This document shows positions 46,680 to 58,503 of a stretch of DNA of 64,000 nucleotides, piece after piece. The stretch spans positions 17,944,975 through 18,008,974 of the forward strand of contig JALGQZ010000011.1 of the NCBI GenBank assembly GCA_023105745.1, given 5' to 3'. This DNA is from Austropuccinia psidii. Its lineage: Eukaryota; Basidiomycota; Pucciniomycetes; Pucciniales; Sphaerophragmiaceae. Under the pieces are notes generated by a model, which was given only the letters and a program-made list of their open reading frames with translations, searched no databases and was not told the DNA's origin. The position numbers and the translations under genes were made by a program. Every line of letters starts with the position of its first letter. Position 1 is the stretch's first letter.

Positions 46680-47915
46680 TTGAGTGAATACATCAACACT
46701 TGTGAAAGATGCCAAAAGGCAAATAGAAAACATGGGAAGAAATATGGGTTACTTCAACATATAGAAGAACACAAGCACCCATGGGAAACCATCAACATGG
46801 ACTGGGTTACAGGACTTGTCCAAGGAGGCAAAGAAAACTACAATTCCTGTTTAATCATAGTTGATAGGTTCAGCAAGAGCATGAGGTGTCTACCATGCCA
46901 TAAAGAAGAAAAAGCCATGGACACTGCTCTGTTATTCTGGAATAACATCATATCCACCTGTGGAGTCCCCAAGATTGTAATTAGTGACAGGGACCCAAAA
47001 TTCACATCTGAATTTTGGACCAACTTATATGACATGCTTGGCACCAAGCTTGCCTTTTCCACAGCTTACCATCCCCAAACAGATGGCCTAGCTGAAAGGA
47101 TGATCCAAACAATGGAGGACATCCTCAGAAGGTTCTGTGCCTATGGCATGAAATACAAGGACCATGAGGGATACACCCATGATTGGGTTACCCTCTTACC
47201 AGCAGTCCAGCTGGCTTATAACACAAGCCAGCACTCTACCACAGGAAAAACACCTGCACTGGTAGAGAAAGGGTGGAATCCCCTGTTACCTGTGGATCAC
47301 CTGAAGAAAAATCTTCTGACCATCCACCCCACAGCCAAAGACTTCCATGATATGTGGAAGAAAGCCTGTGATACTGCAGCCAAATGCATAGCTGAGGCCA
47401 AAGAGTATAACAAGCAGAGGTGGGACAAATCACATATGGAACCTGACTTCAAGGAAGGGGACCAGGTTTTAGTGTCTACACTGAACTTTAACAATCTCAA
47501 AGGACCCAAGAAAATGAGAGACTCATTTGTAGGGCCCTTCCCTATCATTAAGTTGATAGGGAAGAATGCAGTAGAGGTCAAGCTAACTGAGGAGTTTTCT
47601 AGGAAACACCCAGTCTTTCCAGTGAGCCTGGTCAAACCATACTTCCAAACAGAGGAGGATAAATTCCCCTCCAGGAAGAGAAACATCACTCCACCAGAAA
47701 TAGTGGAAGTAGAAGGCTCTCCTGGACCTGTGAGTAAAATAATCAGGGCCAGAAAAATCAGACTTAATGGAAAGGACCAAAGACAATACCTAGTCAGATT
47801 CAAAAACCAGACAGCTGATAAAGACAAATGGTTGGCAGAGGATGCCATACCAGATGGGAAACTTCATTTAAGGAGATTCAGAGCCTCTAGGAGGACTGAA
47901 CAGTCTCATCAATGA
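46680..47915 (+). pseudogene. A2 integrase with complete chromodomain
   Basis: The 411-codon segment has the CERCQ finger half, the DDE residues in [15 protein letters not shown] and [13 protein letters not shown] module [14 protein letters not shown], and an uninterrupted chromodomain ([20 protein letters not shown], then [14 protein letters not shown]). It ends RRTEQSHQ at TGA 47913-47915. It is in frame with the preceding segment apart from the shared TGA. The start codon shown by frame analysis is only the first codon after that stop region, not a true initiation site. Confidence 0.9.
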
Positions 47916-47927
47916 TGAGCCTTTTTT

Positions 47928-47939
47928 AGAGGGAGGGTA
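47928..47939 (+). other. A2 polypurine tract, first copy
   Basis: AGAGGGAGGGTA directly precedes the truncated LTR. The same tract recurs at 49212-49223. Confidence 0.85.
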
Positions 47940-48722
47940 TGTCAGCCTGTGACTCAAAACCAGAGCACAAGCATGACAGCCAAAATACCATAAACCAATG
48001 GTATAGCAAAAATACCACCAAAACATGGAGCTAAGCCAAATTAGCTCAAAAGGTATCAAACGAAAGAGGAAACTCACCTCTTCCTGAAAATATAAGTCCC
48101 ATCACCATAGGACAAGAAATAACAAAGTTATTCCTGCTCAAAGTTATTGCTGAGCATAAACCTTAATTTTCACCTCTCATCTAAAGTCTAGAAGGAGAGG
48201 CTTAACCCCATCAAATGGGTACTCAAAATGAAGCTCTAAGCCAGGGCTATCCAATGGTACCATCCAAACTGAGCTAGCACCAGTATTACTTGAGTTATGG
48301 TCAAATTCAGACCAAATAAGGGTGAACAAAACATTCACCTCCCATCTAACTTCTACAGTTTTAGTGTGAGATACCTAAAGTGGGGTCTTTTTGGAAAGAG
48401 CACAATCAGGGCTCACTGATGGTGCCATCCATTTCCTCATAGCTCAACTACAACAGAAGTTATTGGCCAAACAAGCTTAATACAGCTTTTGCCCAAACCA
48501 CGCCAATGTACAAAAATACTTGTACATGGGATAACTTTGTCATATTTAATGATAACCATATCAAGTTGGGTACCATTGTGTAGAGCTCATACAGACGTAT
48601 TCAATGAACCAATTTTGAGCTTGATATCTCAAAAACTGAGTTATGACCATTTTAAGGTCAAAATCCCACCCGCCGTCATATACAGCCTTACCATGGGATA
48701 ATATCCCATAACCATGAATATG
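47940..48722 (+). repeat. A2 truncated LTR
   Basis: It starts TGTCAGCCTGTGACTC and is collinear with the first ~780 bp of the full LTRs, then stops within CATGAATATG where pol sequence begins. The 5-bp ATATG (48718-48722) is common to both parents. Confidence 0.92.
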
Positions 48723-49199
48723 GAACCTGACTTCAAGGAAGGGGACCAGGTGTTAGTGTCTACACTGAATTTTAACAATCTCAAAGGACCTAAGAAAATG
48801 AGAGACTCATTTGTAGGGCCCTTCACTATCATTAAGTTGATAGGGAAGAATACAGTAGAGGTCAAGCTCACTGAGGAGTTTTCTAGGAAACACCCAGTCT
48901 TTCCAGTGAGCCTGGTCAAACCATACTTCCAAACAGAGGAGGATAAATTCCCCTCCAGGAAGAAAAACATCACTCCACCAGAAATAGTGGAAGTAGAAGA
49001 CTCTCCTGGACCTGTGAGTAAAATCATCAGGGCCAGAAAAATCAGACTTAATGGGAAGGATCAGAGACAATATCTAGTCAGGTTCAAGAACCAGCCAACT
49101 GACAAAGACAAATGGTTGGCAGAGGATGCCATACCAAATGGAAACCTTCATTTAAGGAGATTCAGGGCCTCTAGGAGGACTGAACAGTCTCATCTATGA
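48718..49199 (+). pseudogene. A2 duplicated pol 3' end (integrase tail and chromodomain)
   Basis: It begins at the codon for M in [18 protein letters not shown], the same point as 47436 in the first copy, and runs to RRTEQSHL at TGA 49197-49199, with the full chromodomain. It differs from the first copy at scattered positions (for example NQPTDKDK for NQTADKDK), so it came from another family member or diverged afterwards. It lacks the integrase catalytic core. Confidence 0.9.
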
Positions 49200-49223
49200 T
49201 GAGCCTTTTTTAGAGGGAGGGTA

Positions 49224-50632
49224 TGTCAGCCTGTGACTCAAAACCAGAGCACAAGCATGACAGCCAAAATACCATAAACCAATGGTATAGCCAAAATACC
49301 ACCAAAACATGGAGCTGAGCCAAATTAGCTCAAAAGGTATCAAAAGAAAGAGGAAACTCACCTCTTTATGAAAATATAAGTCCCATCACCATAGGACAAG
49401 AAATAACAAAGTTATTCCTGCCCAAAGTTATTGCTGAGCATAAACTTTAATTTTCACCTCTCATCTAAAATCTAGAAGGAGAGGCTTAACCCCATCAAAT
49501 GGGTATTCAAAATGAAGCTCTAAGCCAGGGATATCTAATGGTGCTAGCCAAACTGAGCTAGCACTAGTATCACTTGAGTTATGGTCAAATTCAGACCAAA
49601 TAAGGGTGAACAAAACATTCACCTCTCATCTAACTTTTACAGTTTTAGTGTGAGATACTTAAAATGGGGTCTTTTTGGAAAGAGCACAATCAGGGCTAAC
49701 TGATGGTGCCATCCATTTCCTCATAGCTCAACTAAAACAGAAGTTATTGGCCAAACAAGCTTAATACAGCTTTTGCCCAAACCACGCCAATGTACAAGAA
49801 TACTTGTACATGGGATAACTTTGTCATATTTAATGATAACCATGTCAAGTTGGGTACCATTGTGTAGAGCTCATACAGGCTTATTCAATGAACCAATTTT
49901 GAGCTTGATATCTCAAAAACTGAGTTATGACCATTTTAAGGTCAAAATCCCACCTGCTGTCATATACAGCCTTACCATGGGATAATATCCCATAACCATG
50001 AATATGAGGTGTCAAATAGACGAAGAAGCATGTTTTTACTTCAATACCTCATATGTCAGTCAATACTGGCGTCCCATACAGTTTCTGTACAGCATTCTAC
50101 GCGTCAAACACGTCAGAATCAGGCTGTGAGGTCCCCAGATGAAAAATTTCCCCCTGTATTGGTGAAAACCACCAAGATGTGGTTTCAAAGCCACATCTGA
50201 GCCCAATACAGAGCATACAGGCTGTTTGCAAACCACAAGCCTGTCATAGAGAGTGAAAAATCTTCACCTCCTCTACGTGGAAAGGTCTAGGAGCCTTTCC
50301 ACCTCAATTTCAGGATAAAAGGAGGGTTTTTCACAGCCAAAAGCCTTTGTTCATCCTTCCCTTGAATAACCTACGTATTAAACTGTCAAAACAGTTTTAC
50401 TCTTGGTTAATATTCAGGTATAATTATAATTTTTAATTATTGTAACCCAACAGATAAAGCTGCACCCAGGGCTTTCAACAGCGCTCACCACCACTATAAC
50501 CACTATAGTAAAGCCCTTCTAATTTATTCTTAATCATCTCAAAACCTTCTCAAAGCATTTTTACCGTGTCACAAACATAGTTTGAGTTGTAAATAGCCTA
50601 CATTACCACTCTTTCATAGTTTCATCCTGACA
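49224..50632 (+). repeat. A2 3' LTR
   Basis: 1409 bp, TGTCAGCCTGTGACTC to GTTTCATCCTGACA, with the second polypurine tract at 49212-49223 just upstream. Confidence 0.95.
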
Positions 50633-51816
50633 AGCATTTTTGCGCATTTGCGCATATTTGCACATTTTGCGCAATTTTGCGCACTTTGACCCAAAGTGTC
50701 CAAAAGACACTTTCCCGCGCTTTGGGCCAGTTTGTGGCTCAGAACGCAAAAGTGGCCCAAAGCCCCAAAGGACCCAGAAACACCTTTCCAAGCTCTGAAG
50801 CCATCACATCCATCTTTTTCCCCTCTGTCTTTTCATCTCAAGACCTTTTGACATAATCTTTTTTCCAATGAACCAATATGCCATAAATGATGTTATATAT
50901 CATTATGCATCATTTTTCAACAGCAATTCAATGGTGGAAATATCAAATGGTGATTAAAATTTTCCAACATATCATCACATCATCAAGGCACCCAATCATT
51001 CAGAGGACTCATCAAGGCTCAAGAGCAAGTGTTTCAGCATCACAGACCAATCAAGCCATTAAGACGTCATTGAAAAATTTCATTCACAGTATTCCTCCAA
51101 GGCAATACTGTTCAACCATTCTCAAGGAATTCAATAGGAAGTTCATTCAGTTCATTCATTCATTTGTCAAGTGTCAAAGCTCCACTCAATCCATCTTGGC
51201 GACCACCTTCATTTCAATACAGTCTAGATCCATCAAGAACTGTATTTCATTTTCAAGTGTGGGAAATTCATTCAACCCGTTTCAATTTCAATATTAGCCA
51301 GCTGTATCAATTTCCAAAACAATCAATACAACCTCAAGGATCAATACAGATCAGTTTTCAGCCTGAAGAACTCAAGCTCCCAACTTTTCACATATACCAG
51401 CTACCCTTTCCACCCTGGGGGGTTTTTCCCCAGTTAATTAGTATATTTTGATTTTATTTTATCTTTATTTATCTTACCATTTGGTTAAGTGAATACTGAT
51501 ATTATCAAGTCAGTCGTTTAGCACCTTCTCTCTTATTCTTTATCAGCCTGTCAATGGATATTTGGTGGTCATATCCTTACTAATTCCATTGTTCATTTTG
51601 GCAGGTTGAAACAGTGATTAAGGACTTAATTGGTTGGCTCTTTTACCATTTGTATTCTCATTTCTCTTATTGCATCTCATCTTTGTACTTGCATCCTTCT
51701 TAGAGAGATTTATTATTTTATTTTATTTTCTTTATTCTTTGGAGTCTTCCAAGTGAGTTCCCTGATTGCGGAGTGCCAGGGCACTCTTGTTTTTCTGTCC
51801 AAGAGCCCCTGTGACA
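50633..51816 (+). repeat. Element B 5' LTR, right part
   Basis: After the GCGCATTT repeat (50633-50690) it aligns with the 3' LTR (for example ATATCATTATGCATCATTTT against 60750) and ends AAGAGCCCCTGTGACA at 51816. Chance ORFs at 50887-51297 and 51164-51451. Confidence 0.88.
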
Positions 51817-52566
51817 TTATATTAATTAGCTCATAATTTATTTTCATTCTGTTCATTCTTTCTTTATAATTTCATTCACTCATTTCATTGAAATTATGAC
51901 TCTTTAATGCTTATGAACCTTCTGATTTGTCATCACCTCTCAATTTTCTCTCATTAATTCTTCATTCTGAAAATTGAAAGCTGACCCCAATTTTATTTTT
52001 ATTTCTCTCTTTAGATATTTTTCAAATCATCATTTTAATTCATTCATAATTCAGGAGTCATCTTAATTTTCATTTGATTTTCAAATTTTTCAGCAAGTTA
52101 TTCAGAGACATTCTTCACATCAAGATTCATATTTCATTCATTCTTCAAGAATTTTGATTTTTAAAGAAGAACTCACTTGATTTTGATTTGATTCATTGAT
52201 TGGACATAAATTGATACTGACCTCAAGAAAATTGATTGACCTGAAGATTTCATTGATTTTGCTGATTTTTCACATCAAGATTTTTGACATAAATTGATTT
52301 TCCCTCAAGACTTCATTTGATTGATTGATTGATTTTGCCAAATTTTGATTTTGATTGATTTGATATATTTGATTCATTAACTTCAAGTTTTCACTTGATA
52401 TTTAATTGATTGATTTACCTGAAGATCTCATTTGATTTCTTGATTTTTATCGATTTCCCTCAAGATATTGATCTTGACTTTGACTTCAAGCATTATTTCA
52501 ATTGCCCCAAGTTTTCATCTTCAAATCTTGATTCTTGTTCATTTTATTTTTTTTTATCCTGAAATC
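51817..52566 (+). other. Element B 5' leader, TTGATT-rich
   Basis: It holds dense TTGATT/TGATT repetition (for example 52320-52335 TTGATTGATTGATTTT) and TCAAGA phrases. I could not identify a primer-binding site immediately after the LTR (TTATATTAATTAGCTC). Confidence 0.6.
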
Positions 52567-53880
52567 ATGCCCATCCAACACTCACCTCCTGCAAGGCAGA
52601 CAAGATCTCAGGCCAGAACTCAAGCTGTTCTCACTCCAAATCCCAGGGCTCCTCTTGATGGCACCCAAGAAGTTTCTCAGCTGAGGGCCAAATTGGACCG
52701 AGGACCCACTTTGGAAGGAGCAGCACCATCCAGGAAGGAAGGAAGAGTACCAAGAAGATCAAGCTCATTTTCAGGAGTAGTTGGCAGATTTCCAGGAACT
52801 TCAAGGACCATTTTCAAGGGTCCAGGTGAAGATGGTGAAGAGGAGGAGCAGAATTCTGTGGAAAAGGAAGAGTCTGATGGTACTGAAGTTGTCCCTCCTC
52901 CTGTAGAGGCATCCCAAGGTACTGGAGGGCCAAATCTAGCCCAGTCTAATCAGCCTGTCTCTCATCAGTCTGAACCATCTTTATTGGCCATTATGAAGCA
53001 AATGACTCAGATTATGGCCAATCTTCAAGCAGCTTCATCCTCTGAAGCATCAAGACCACCAGCCTTCAAGACTCTATCTATGAAGGCACCAAAATGCTTT
53101 GATGGGACTCAACCCTTCAAAGTTAGAAGATTTATTCAGTCTTGTCAACTGATTTTTCATAATGATCCGGAAAACTTCACCCAAGACAGAAAGAAGGTCC
53201 TTTACCCCACTTCAATTCTGATTGGCAGGGCTGAAAAATGGATTGAGCCTTATCTTTCCAATCTCACCAATCAAGATCCAAATTACCTTCTCAATTAATG
53301 GAAGTTATGTGAATCTCAACTCTTCACCATATTTGGGGACCCAAATGAAGTCAGAAAAGCTGAAGCAGAAATGTATTCTTTAAGAATGAAAGAAGGTGGG
53401 CATGTATCTTTATACATTGCTGATTTCAGAAGTCTTGTCTCAAGAATTGGAGATTGGGGGAAAGAGCTCTAATCCATCATTTCAGGAAGGGATTGCCATC
53501 CATGATTTTGGATCAATTGGCCTCCCATCCTCCAAGAATTGACTCTCTTCAAGACTTAATGGATATTACCCTGGAGCTTGATACCAGGTACCATGAGAGG
53601 CAAAATTAAAAGAGTCATCATCAAGAGAAGAAGGCAGAAGCCTCAAAGTCAAGTTCTTCTCATCCTCAAAGCTCTTCAAGCTCAAGTCAAAAGAAGAAGA
53701 ATTTTCAGAAGAGGGAAAAGCCCCATTCTCCTTTATTAAATCAAGATTTCAAGTTGATGAATTCTGAAAAAGAAAGAAGAATCAAGGAGGGTCTATGTAC
53801 CTATTGTGGTGGGAAGCATAGTCTTGAGTCCTGTTTCAAAAGGCCTCAAAACAAGCTTACCCAACCGTAAGGCAAACTTC
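52567..53880 (+). pseudogene. Element B gag with zinc knuckle (broken)
   Basis: It starts at ATG 52567 (MPIQHSPPARQTRSQ); the longer upstream frame is leader. The N-terminus is basic, then acidic (GPGEDGEEEEQNSVEKEE), followed by the capsid-like part (MKAPKCFDGTQPFKVRRFIQ) up to TAA 53296-53298. The same protein continues past it (SLRMKEGGHVSLYIADFRSL), with a 1-nt deletion near 53461 and another stop near 53608. The C-terminal zinc knuckle CTYCGGKHSLESC (about 53796-53834) has CX2CX3HX4C spacing, one residue shorter than the classical knuckle. It matches gag proteins that I recall from Austropuccinia. Confidence 0.85.
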
Positions 53881-53887
53881 CCAGCCA

Positions 53888-54413
53888 GTGAAAATCCTGA
53901 GTGAAGATCATGTTGTGTTCAATGGTATTCACTGGTTTCCATCCAGAGTACAATTGTGCATTCTGAATACTGGTGTCAAGAATTCTCTTAAATTTTTTGT
54001 TTTTTCTTCTCTCTCTGATATGTTTTACAGTATTCTCATTGATTCTGGTGCTACCAACTCATTTATTTCAAAGCAGTTTGTTCACATGTATTCTTTGACC
54101 ATGTCAGAACACCCAGAGAAGATTCCTCTAATCATTTTGGACTCCTCTGAGTCCCCTTCCTTATTTGTGACTCACCATACTAAATATATGGTTGAGCTCC
54201 CTTCCTTCCAAGACTTTGAATGGAACTTTTTAGTCATTGATACTCCAAAGGGAGAATACCTCATATTGGGCTTTGACTTTCTAAATCACTTTAATCCTTC
54301 TATTGATTGGAGGCAAGGGCTGATCACCTTTAATGATGATCATAAGGACTATTATGATCCTTCTAATTCTTTGCGTCATGACTTTTCTTCTGCCAAATCA
54401 TGTGCAGCTCTGG
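53888..54413 (+). pseudogene. Element B retropepsin, interrupted by solo LTR
   Basis: The protease active-site motif ILIDSGATNSFISKQF lies at about residues 50-65 of the frame starting at 53888, followed by the second-half motif YLILGFDFLNHFNPSIDW. The frame is open to the TCTGG target site at 54409-54413. Beyond the solo LTR it resumes in phase at 56156. The ORF reading on to 54496 past the junction is LTR sequence. Confidence 0.85.
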
Positions 54414-56150
54414 TGTCACAGGGGCTCTTGGAAGAAGAGGGCCTGGCACTCAGGAATCAAGAACTCACTTGGAGGGCTCCAGAGATAAAAGAATAATAAG
54501 ACTGAATTTCTTTAAGAAAGAATAAAGGGGAAAACAAGTATGCCAAAAGATGAGATAAGAAAAGATGAAGCCAATGGCCAAAGATAATAAAGAAGCCAAA
54601 AGCCAAGAAGCCAACCAAGTGAATCCTCAATTCACTGTTTCAACCTGCCAGAAAAGGAAATGGAATTAGTATAAGGATATGACCACCAATATCCACTGGA
54701 CAGGCGAGGAAATAAAAGAAAAGGGTGCTGAATGACTGACTTAAGATTATCAGTATTAACTTTAATAAGGTAAAAGAAAATAAGGATAAAAATAAATCCA
54801 CTATATTAATTAACTGGGGAAAAAGTCCCCAGGTGCTGAAAAGGTGGCCAGTATATGTGAAAAGCTGAAAAGTTGATCCTGGAAGGTGGATCAATGACTG
54901 TATTGTCCGAATCGGGAAATACAGTTCTGGCCATCTTCAAATTTGAACTGTGTGATGGAATTCCCACAGTGGAATAAGAAGTGGCCCAATTGGGCCAAGG
55001 CCATACAGGTTGATTGAATAAGGCCTGTACGGATGAATTGGGTTGTCCAAGGAGTATTGAATACTTGATGTCTTGACAACTGATTGAATTTTGTAATACC
55101 TCTTGAGAATTGACCTTAGAATAATCCTGAATGAATTGTACCAACCCACCTCCTGCAGATACAGGTGGTTGGGATCCTTGAATGATCTTCTGAATTGCCG
55201 CCATGGATTGCCAGACTGATAAGCTGAAAAGTCCTCCTTCGAAATGGGCGTTGGAATTATGGACCTTGAAATGGAAAGGTGGAATTGGGTCCTGAAAACG
55301 TCACCATTGGATTGCTGAGTAAAAATGGTGCATAATGGTATATAATACCATATATGCACCACACCTGCAATCTTGAGTACGGAGTGCATGAAGGAAAGGA
55401 AAGAATTCCCCTTAAGTTGAGGGAAATGCTTGTTGAGATGATTTGGTGGCCTCTGGTGGTTGCCAGAGGCCATGACGGTGAAGTTGGTCCATGGTGGTCC
55501 AGGGCCAAAAATGGGTCCTACGGGATTTGTGGCCAAAAATGGATCCAAGGTGTTTTTGGTCCAAATTGGGTCCAAGGGATTGGTGGCCAAAAAATGGCTC
55601 AGGTGGGCCCAATTGTGATTTGGGACCCACCTGGCCTTGGGGGCTAGGTGGCTGCCCCCTTTGGCCCCTTTTGGCCTCATTGGATTAGGCCAAAAGGGGC
55701 CTAATCCGCCTACGGACCGTACGGACCGCGGACCGCGGCCCACGGACCGTAGAAGCCGTGGGGGGCCTAAATGGCCCAAAAAGGCCATTTAGGCCAAAAC
55801 CCCCATAATGAAAGGGGTGGCCAGGAAACCAATGAAGGTGGCCATGGGGCCTGGAAGCCCCTGGAAGACAAAGGGACCCCCCCAGGCCCAAAAACAGTGA
55901 TGGAGGCCTGGGGGTTGGTGAGGTGCAAATTGGCCAAGAGGGCCAATGACGCAGGATATGGCCTGAGGCCATAAAGGATGATGGAGGCCATAAGTGGCCA
56001 ATGGAATGGGTTATGGCATAAGAGCCATGGAACCCCCAAAAGGGGTCAAATGGCCATAAATGATATGACATGGCCAATTGGCCCCAACTTGGCTCCAGGT
56101 TGGATTGGCGCCGCCATCAAGGAGGAGGGTCAAAATACGTGGTTGTGACA
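54414..56150 (-). mobile_element. Family B solo LTR (minus orientation) in element B pol
   Basis: It runs from TGTCACAGGGGCTCTTGG to ATACGTGGTTGTGACA, the reverse of the element B LTR termini. An exact target duplication TCTGG lies at 54409-54413 and 56151-56155. 1737 bp. It contains a GC-rich GGCC/CGGACCG island with a 13-bp perfect hairpin (55764-55795). All ORFs inside (54806-55204, 54937-55788, 55685-56077 and others) are non-coding LTR. Confidence 0.95.
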
Positions 56151-56155
56151 TCTGG

Positions 56156-57417
56156 TTGGTGATTGTAGAACACCATCATTTCCATTTTCTGTCCATATTC
56201 CTTCTATAAGTTCCCCTCAGTCATTACCATTATCTGGAGATGAAGTCTTCAAAGAGATTCAAGATGTTGGATAAGATAATTTTGTATCTTCACTTCATCT
56301 CTTCTTTGGGAATATGGACCTTCCTCCTTCTTCTTATCATTACTCCCTGGAGGAATTGTGGGATGAAGAGGAAGAGCCAGAAGAAGTAGAAACCATGATG
56401 AAGGTTGTTCCTCCTGTCTATCACCAATATTTGGATGTATTCTCTAAGGTGGTAGAAGAGAAACTTCTTCCTCACCACGCCTGTGATCATCATATTGAGC
56501 TGGAGGGGTCTCTACCTCCAGTTGGGGTGATCTACTCTTTATCCAAACAAGAGTCAGATACACTCATGGCCTACATTTCAGAGTATGTAGAGAAATGATT
56601 CATCTATCCAAGCTCCTCTTCACAAGGAGCACCTGTCCTCTTTGTTAAAAAGAAAGATGGTGGCCTCCGTTTGTGTGTTGATTACCGCAAACTCAATGCT
56701 GTTACTAGGAAGAACAAGTATCCCGTTCCTCCTATGAATCAGCTTCTGAATGTTTTCAATGGTTCTTCTATCTTATACAAGATTTATTTGCGTGGTGCAT
56801 GTAACCTGCTCAGAATCAAGGAGGGTGATGAACATTTGACATGCTTCAGAACTAAATATGGCAATTTTGAGTACTTGGTTATGCCATTTGGCTCACCAAT
56901 GCTCCTGCCTCTTTTCAGAATCTTGTCAATGATATGTTTCAAGATCTTCTTGATGTTTATGTTGTGTTATATTTGGATGACATTATGGTCTTTTCCAAAT
57001 ATGAGGAAGAACATGTTACTCATGTGTCCACTGTTCTTTCCAGACTTAGAGCCAATAATCTTTTTGCTAAGGCTTCCAAGTGCCTATTTCACTTTTCTAG
57101 TGTGGATATCTTGGTTATGTCGTTTCTTCTGAAGGCCTCAAGATGGACCAAGCAAACGTCCAGCAGATTCTCAATTGACTGCCTCCAAGAAACCTCAAAG
57201 CTCTTCAATCCTTCCTTGGCTTTGCAAACTTCTACCACCGTTTCATCAAGAATTATTCAAAGAAGATCAGTTCACTCACCAGTTTCCTCAAGAAAGATTC
57301 CTGTTTCCCCCTCAATGAGTAAGCTGTTAGTCAGTTTCACCAACTCAAAGAGGCTATCACCACCGCTCCAATCCTTCTCTACCCACCATTGTAGAGACCG
57401 ATGCATCCAATTATGCC
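56156..57417 (+). pseudogene. Element B reverse transcriptase (frameshifted)
   Basis: It resumes the protease-RT linker in frame (ESGDEVFKEIQDVG-type acidic region, one stop at about 56271), then an ORF at 56314-56598 (YHQYLDVFSKVVEEKLLPH). The RT palm follows ([20 protein letters not shown] at about 56645-56700). A frameshift near 56890 follows MPFG, then the catalytic YLDD at about 56970 ([19 protein letters not shown]). Another frameshift near 57120 precedes the connection and the start of RNase H, with VETDASNYALG near 57395-57425. In AYHxxxF-type position the canonical fingers are altered, so the enzyme is dead. Confidence 0.85.
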
Positions 57418-58497
57418 TTGGGTGCCGTACTGAGTCAGTTCTCTGACTCAGGAAAACATCCCATTGCATTCCACAGCCACAAGCCTATCCCAGCAGAGCT
57501 CAACTATGAGATTCTTGACAAGGAACTCCTTGGCATAGTCTGGGCTCTCAAGCGCTGGAGGCCTTTTCTCCTGTCTCTTTCTCCCCCTTTTGAAGTTCTC
57601 ACCAATAACTCTTCCCTTCAATACTTCATTTCCTGGAAAGTACTCACTTGCCTTCAAGCTGGCTGGGCTGAATTCCTTTCTGTATTCCATTTCTCAATCA
57701 CTTACTGCCCTGAACAACTCATTCAGCAAGATGAAGTACAACCCTCAAGGTATTTTGCAGTCAAGGTGGAATCTTTTTCAAATTTGATTGACTCAATTCA
57801 GAAGAAATCATGGAAATATTCTCAGTACAGAAGTATTCTTCAAGAATTGGGCAAAGGAAAATCCATCCGGGATTATTCTCTTGATTCCTCTTCCCAACTC
57901 CTTCTCTTCAAAGATCGTGCGGTGGTCCCAAATGTCCCCACAATTCAACTCAGCATTCTTCAAAAGCATCATGATTCTCCTCCAGCTGGACACCCTGGCC
58001 AAGAGAAGACTCTCAAAATTTTCAAGCGGGATTTCCACTGGTCTGGCATGACTCAATTCATCAAGGATTATGTCTCATCCTGTCAACAGTGTTCAAGAAA
58101 CAAGAATATCCATCATAAGAAGTTTGTAATCCTCAAACCTCTTCCAATCCTAAATGGTCCTTGGATTTGTCTTTCAATGGACTTTATCACTCACCTGCCA
58201 CTATCCAACTCATTCGACTCAATCCTTGTAATAGTGGACAGATTCTCAAAAATGGCAGTTTTTATTCCAACAATGTCTTCAATCACTTCATTAGATTTGG
58301 CCCATTTATTCATCAAGAATATGATTTCAAAGCATGGCCTTCCTTCAAGCATTGTCAGTGATAGAGGTTCCCTTTTTGTTTCTTCCTTTTGGACCGATCA
58401 TTTTCAGAAGCTCAAGATTTCAAGAGAATTTTCAACTGCTTACCATCCAGAAACTGATGGACAGACAGAGAGGGTAAATCAGATACTAGAACAATAG
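57418..58497 (+). pseudogene. Element B RNase H and integrase
   Basis: The 359-codon open segment has RNase H with E36 (LDKELLGIVWALKRW) but N at position 63 (EVLTNNSSL) where TD is usual, a catalytic-acid loss. The integrase zinc finger has H185, H192, C222 and C225 (SCQQCSRNK). The catalytic triad is D255 (SMDFITHL), D315 (VSDRGSLF) and E351 (DGQTERVNQ), with 35 residues between the last two. It ends at TAG 58495-58497 within an otherwise continuous frame that goes on at 58504. Confidence 0.92.
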
Positions 58498-58503
58498 CTT
58501 TGC

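Larger units (their letters stand above)
39709..50632 (+). mobile_element. Element A2: Ty3/Gypsy chromovirus with chimeric 3' end, nested in element B 5' LTR
   Basis: It is sister to A1, in plus orientation. The 5' LTR is 39709-41137. The internal part is followed by a truncated LTR (47940-48722), a second copy of the pol 3' end (48718-49199), a second polypurine tract and a full LTR (49224-50632). The flanks are CGCAT (39704-39708) and AGCAT (50633-50637), a target duplication with one mismatch. The coding frame is broken by stops and a 23-bp deletion near 44579. The total of 10924 bp is longer than A1 because of the duplicated 3' part. Confidence 0.92.

Noticed and set aside
54937..55788. 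283-codon minus-strand ORF
   Set aside because: Entirely inside a solo LTR with an exact target duplication; Trp/Pro-rich translation comes from TGGCCC-type repetition.
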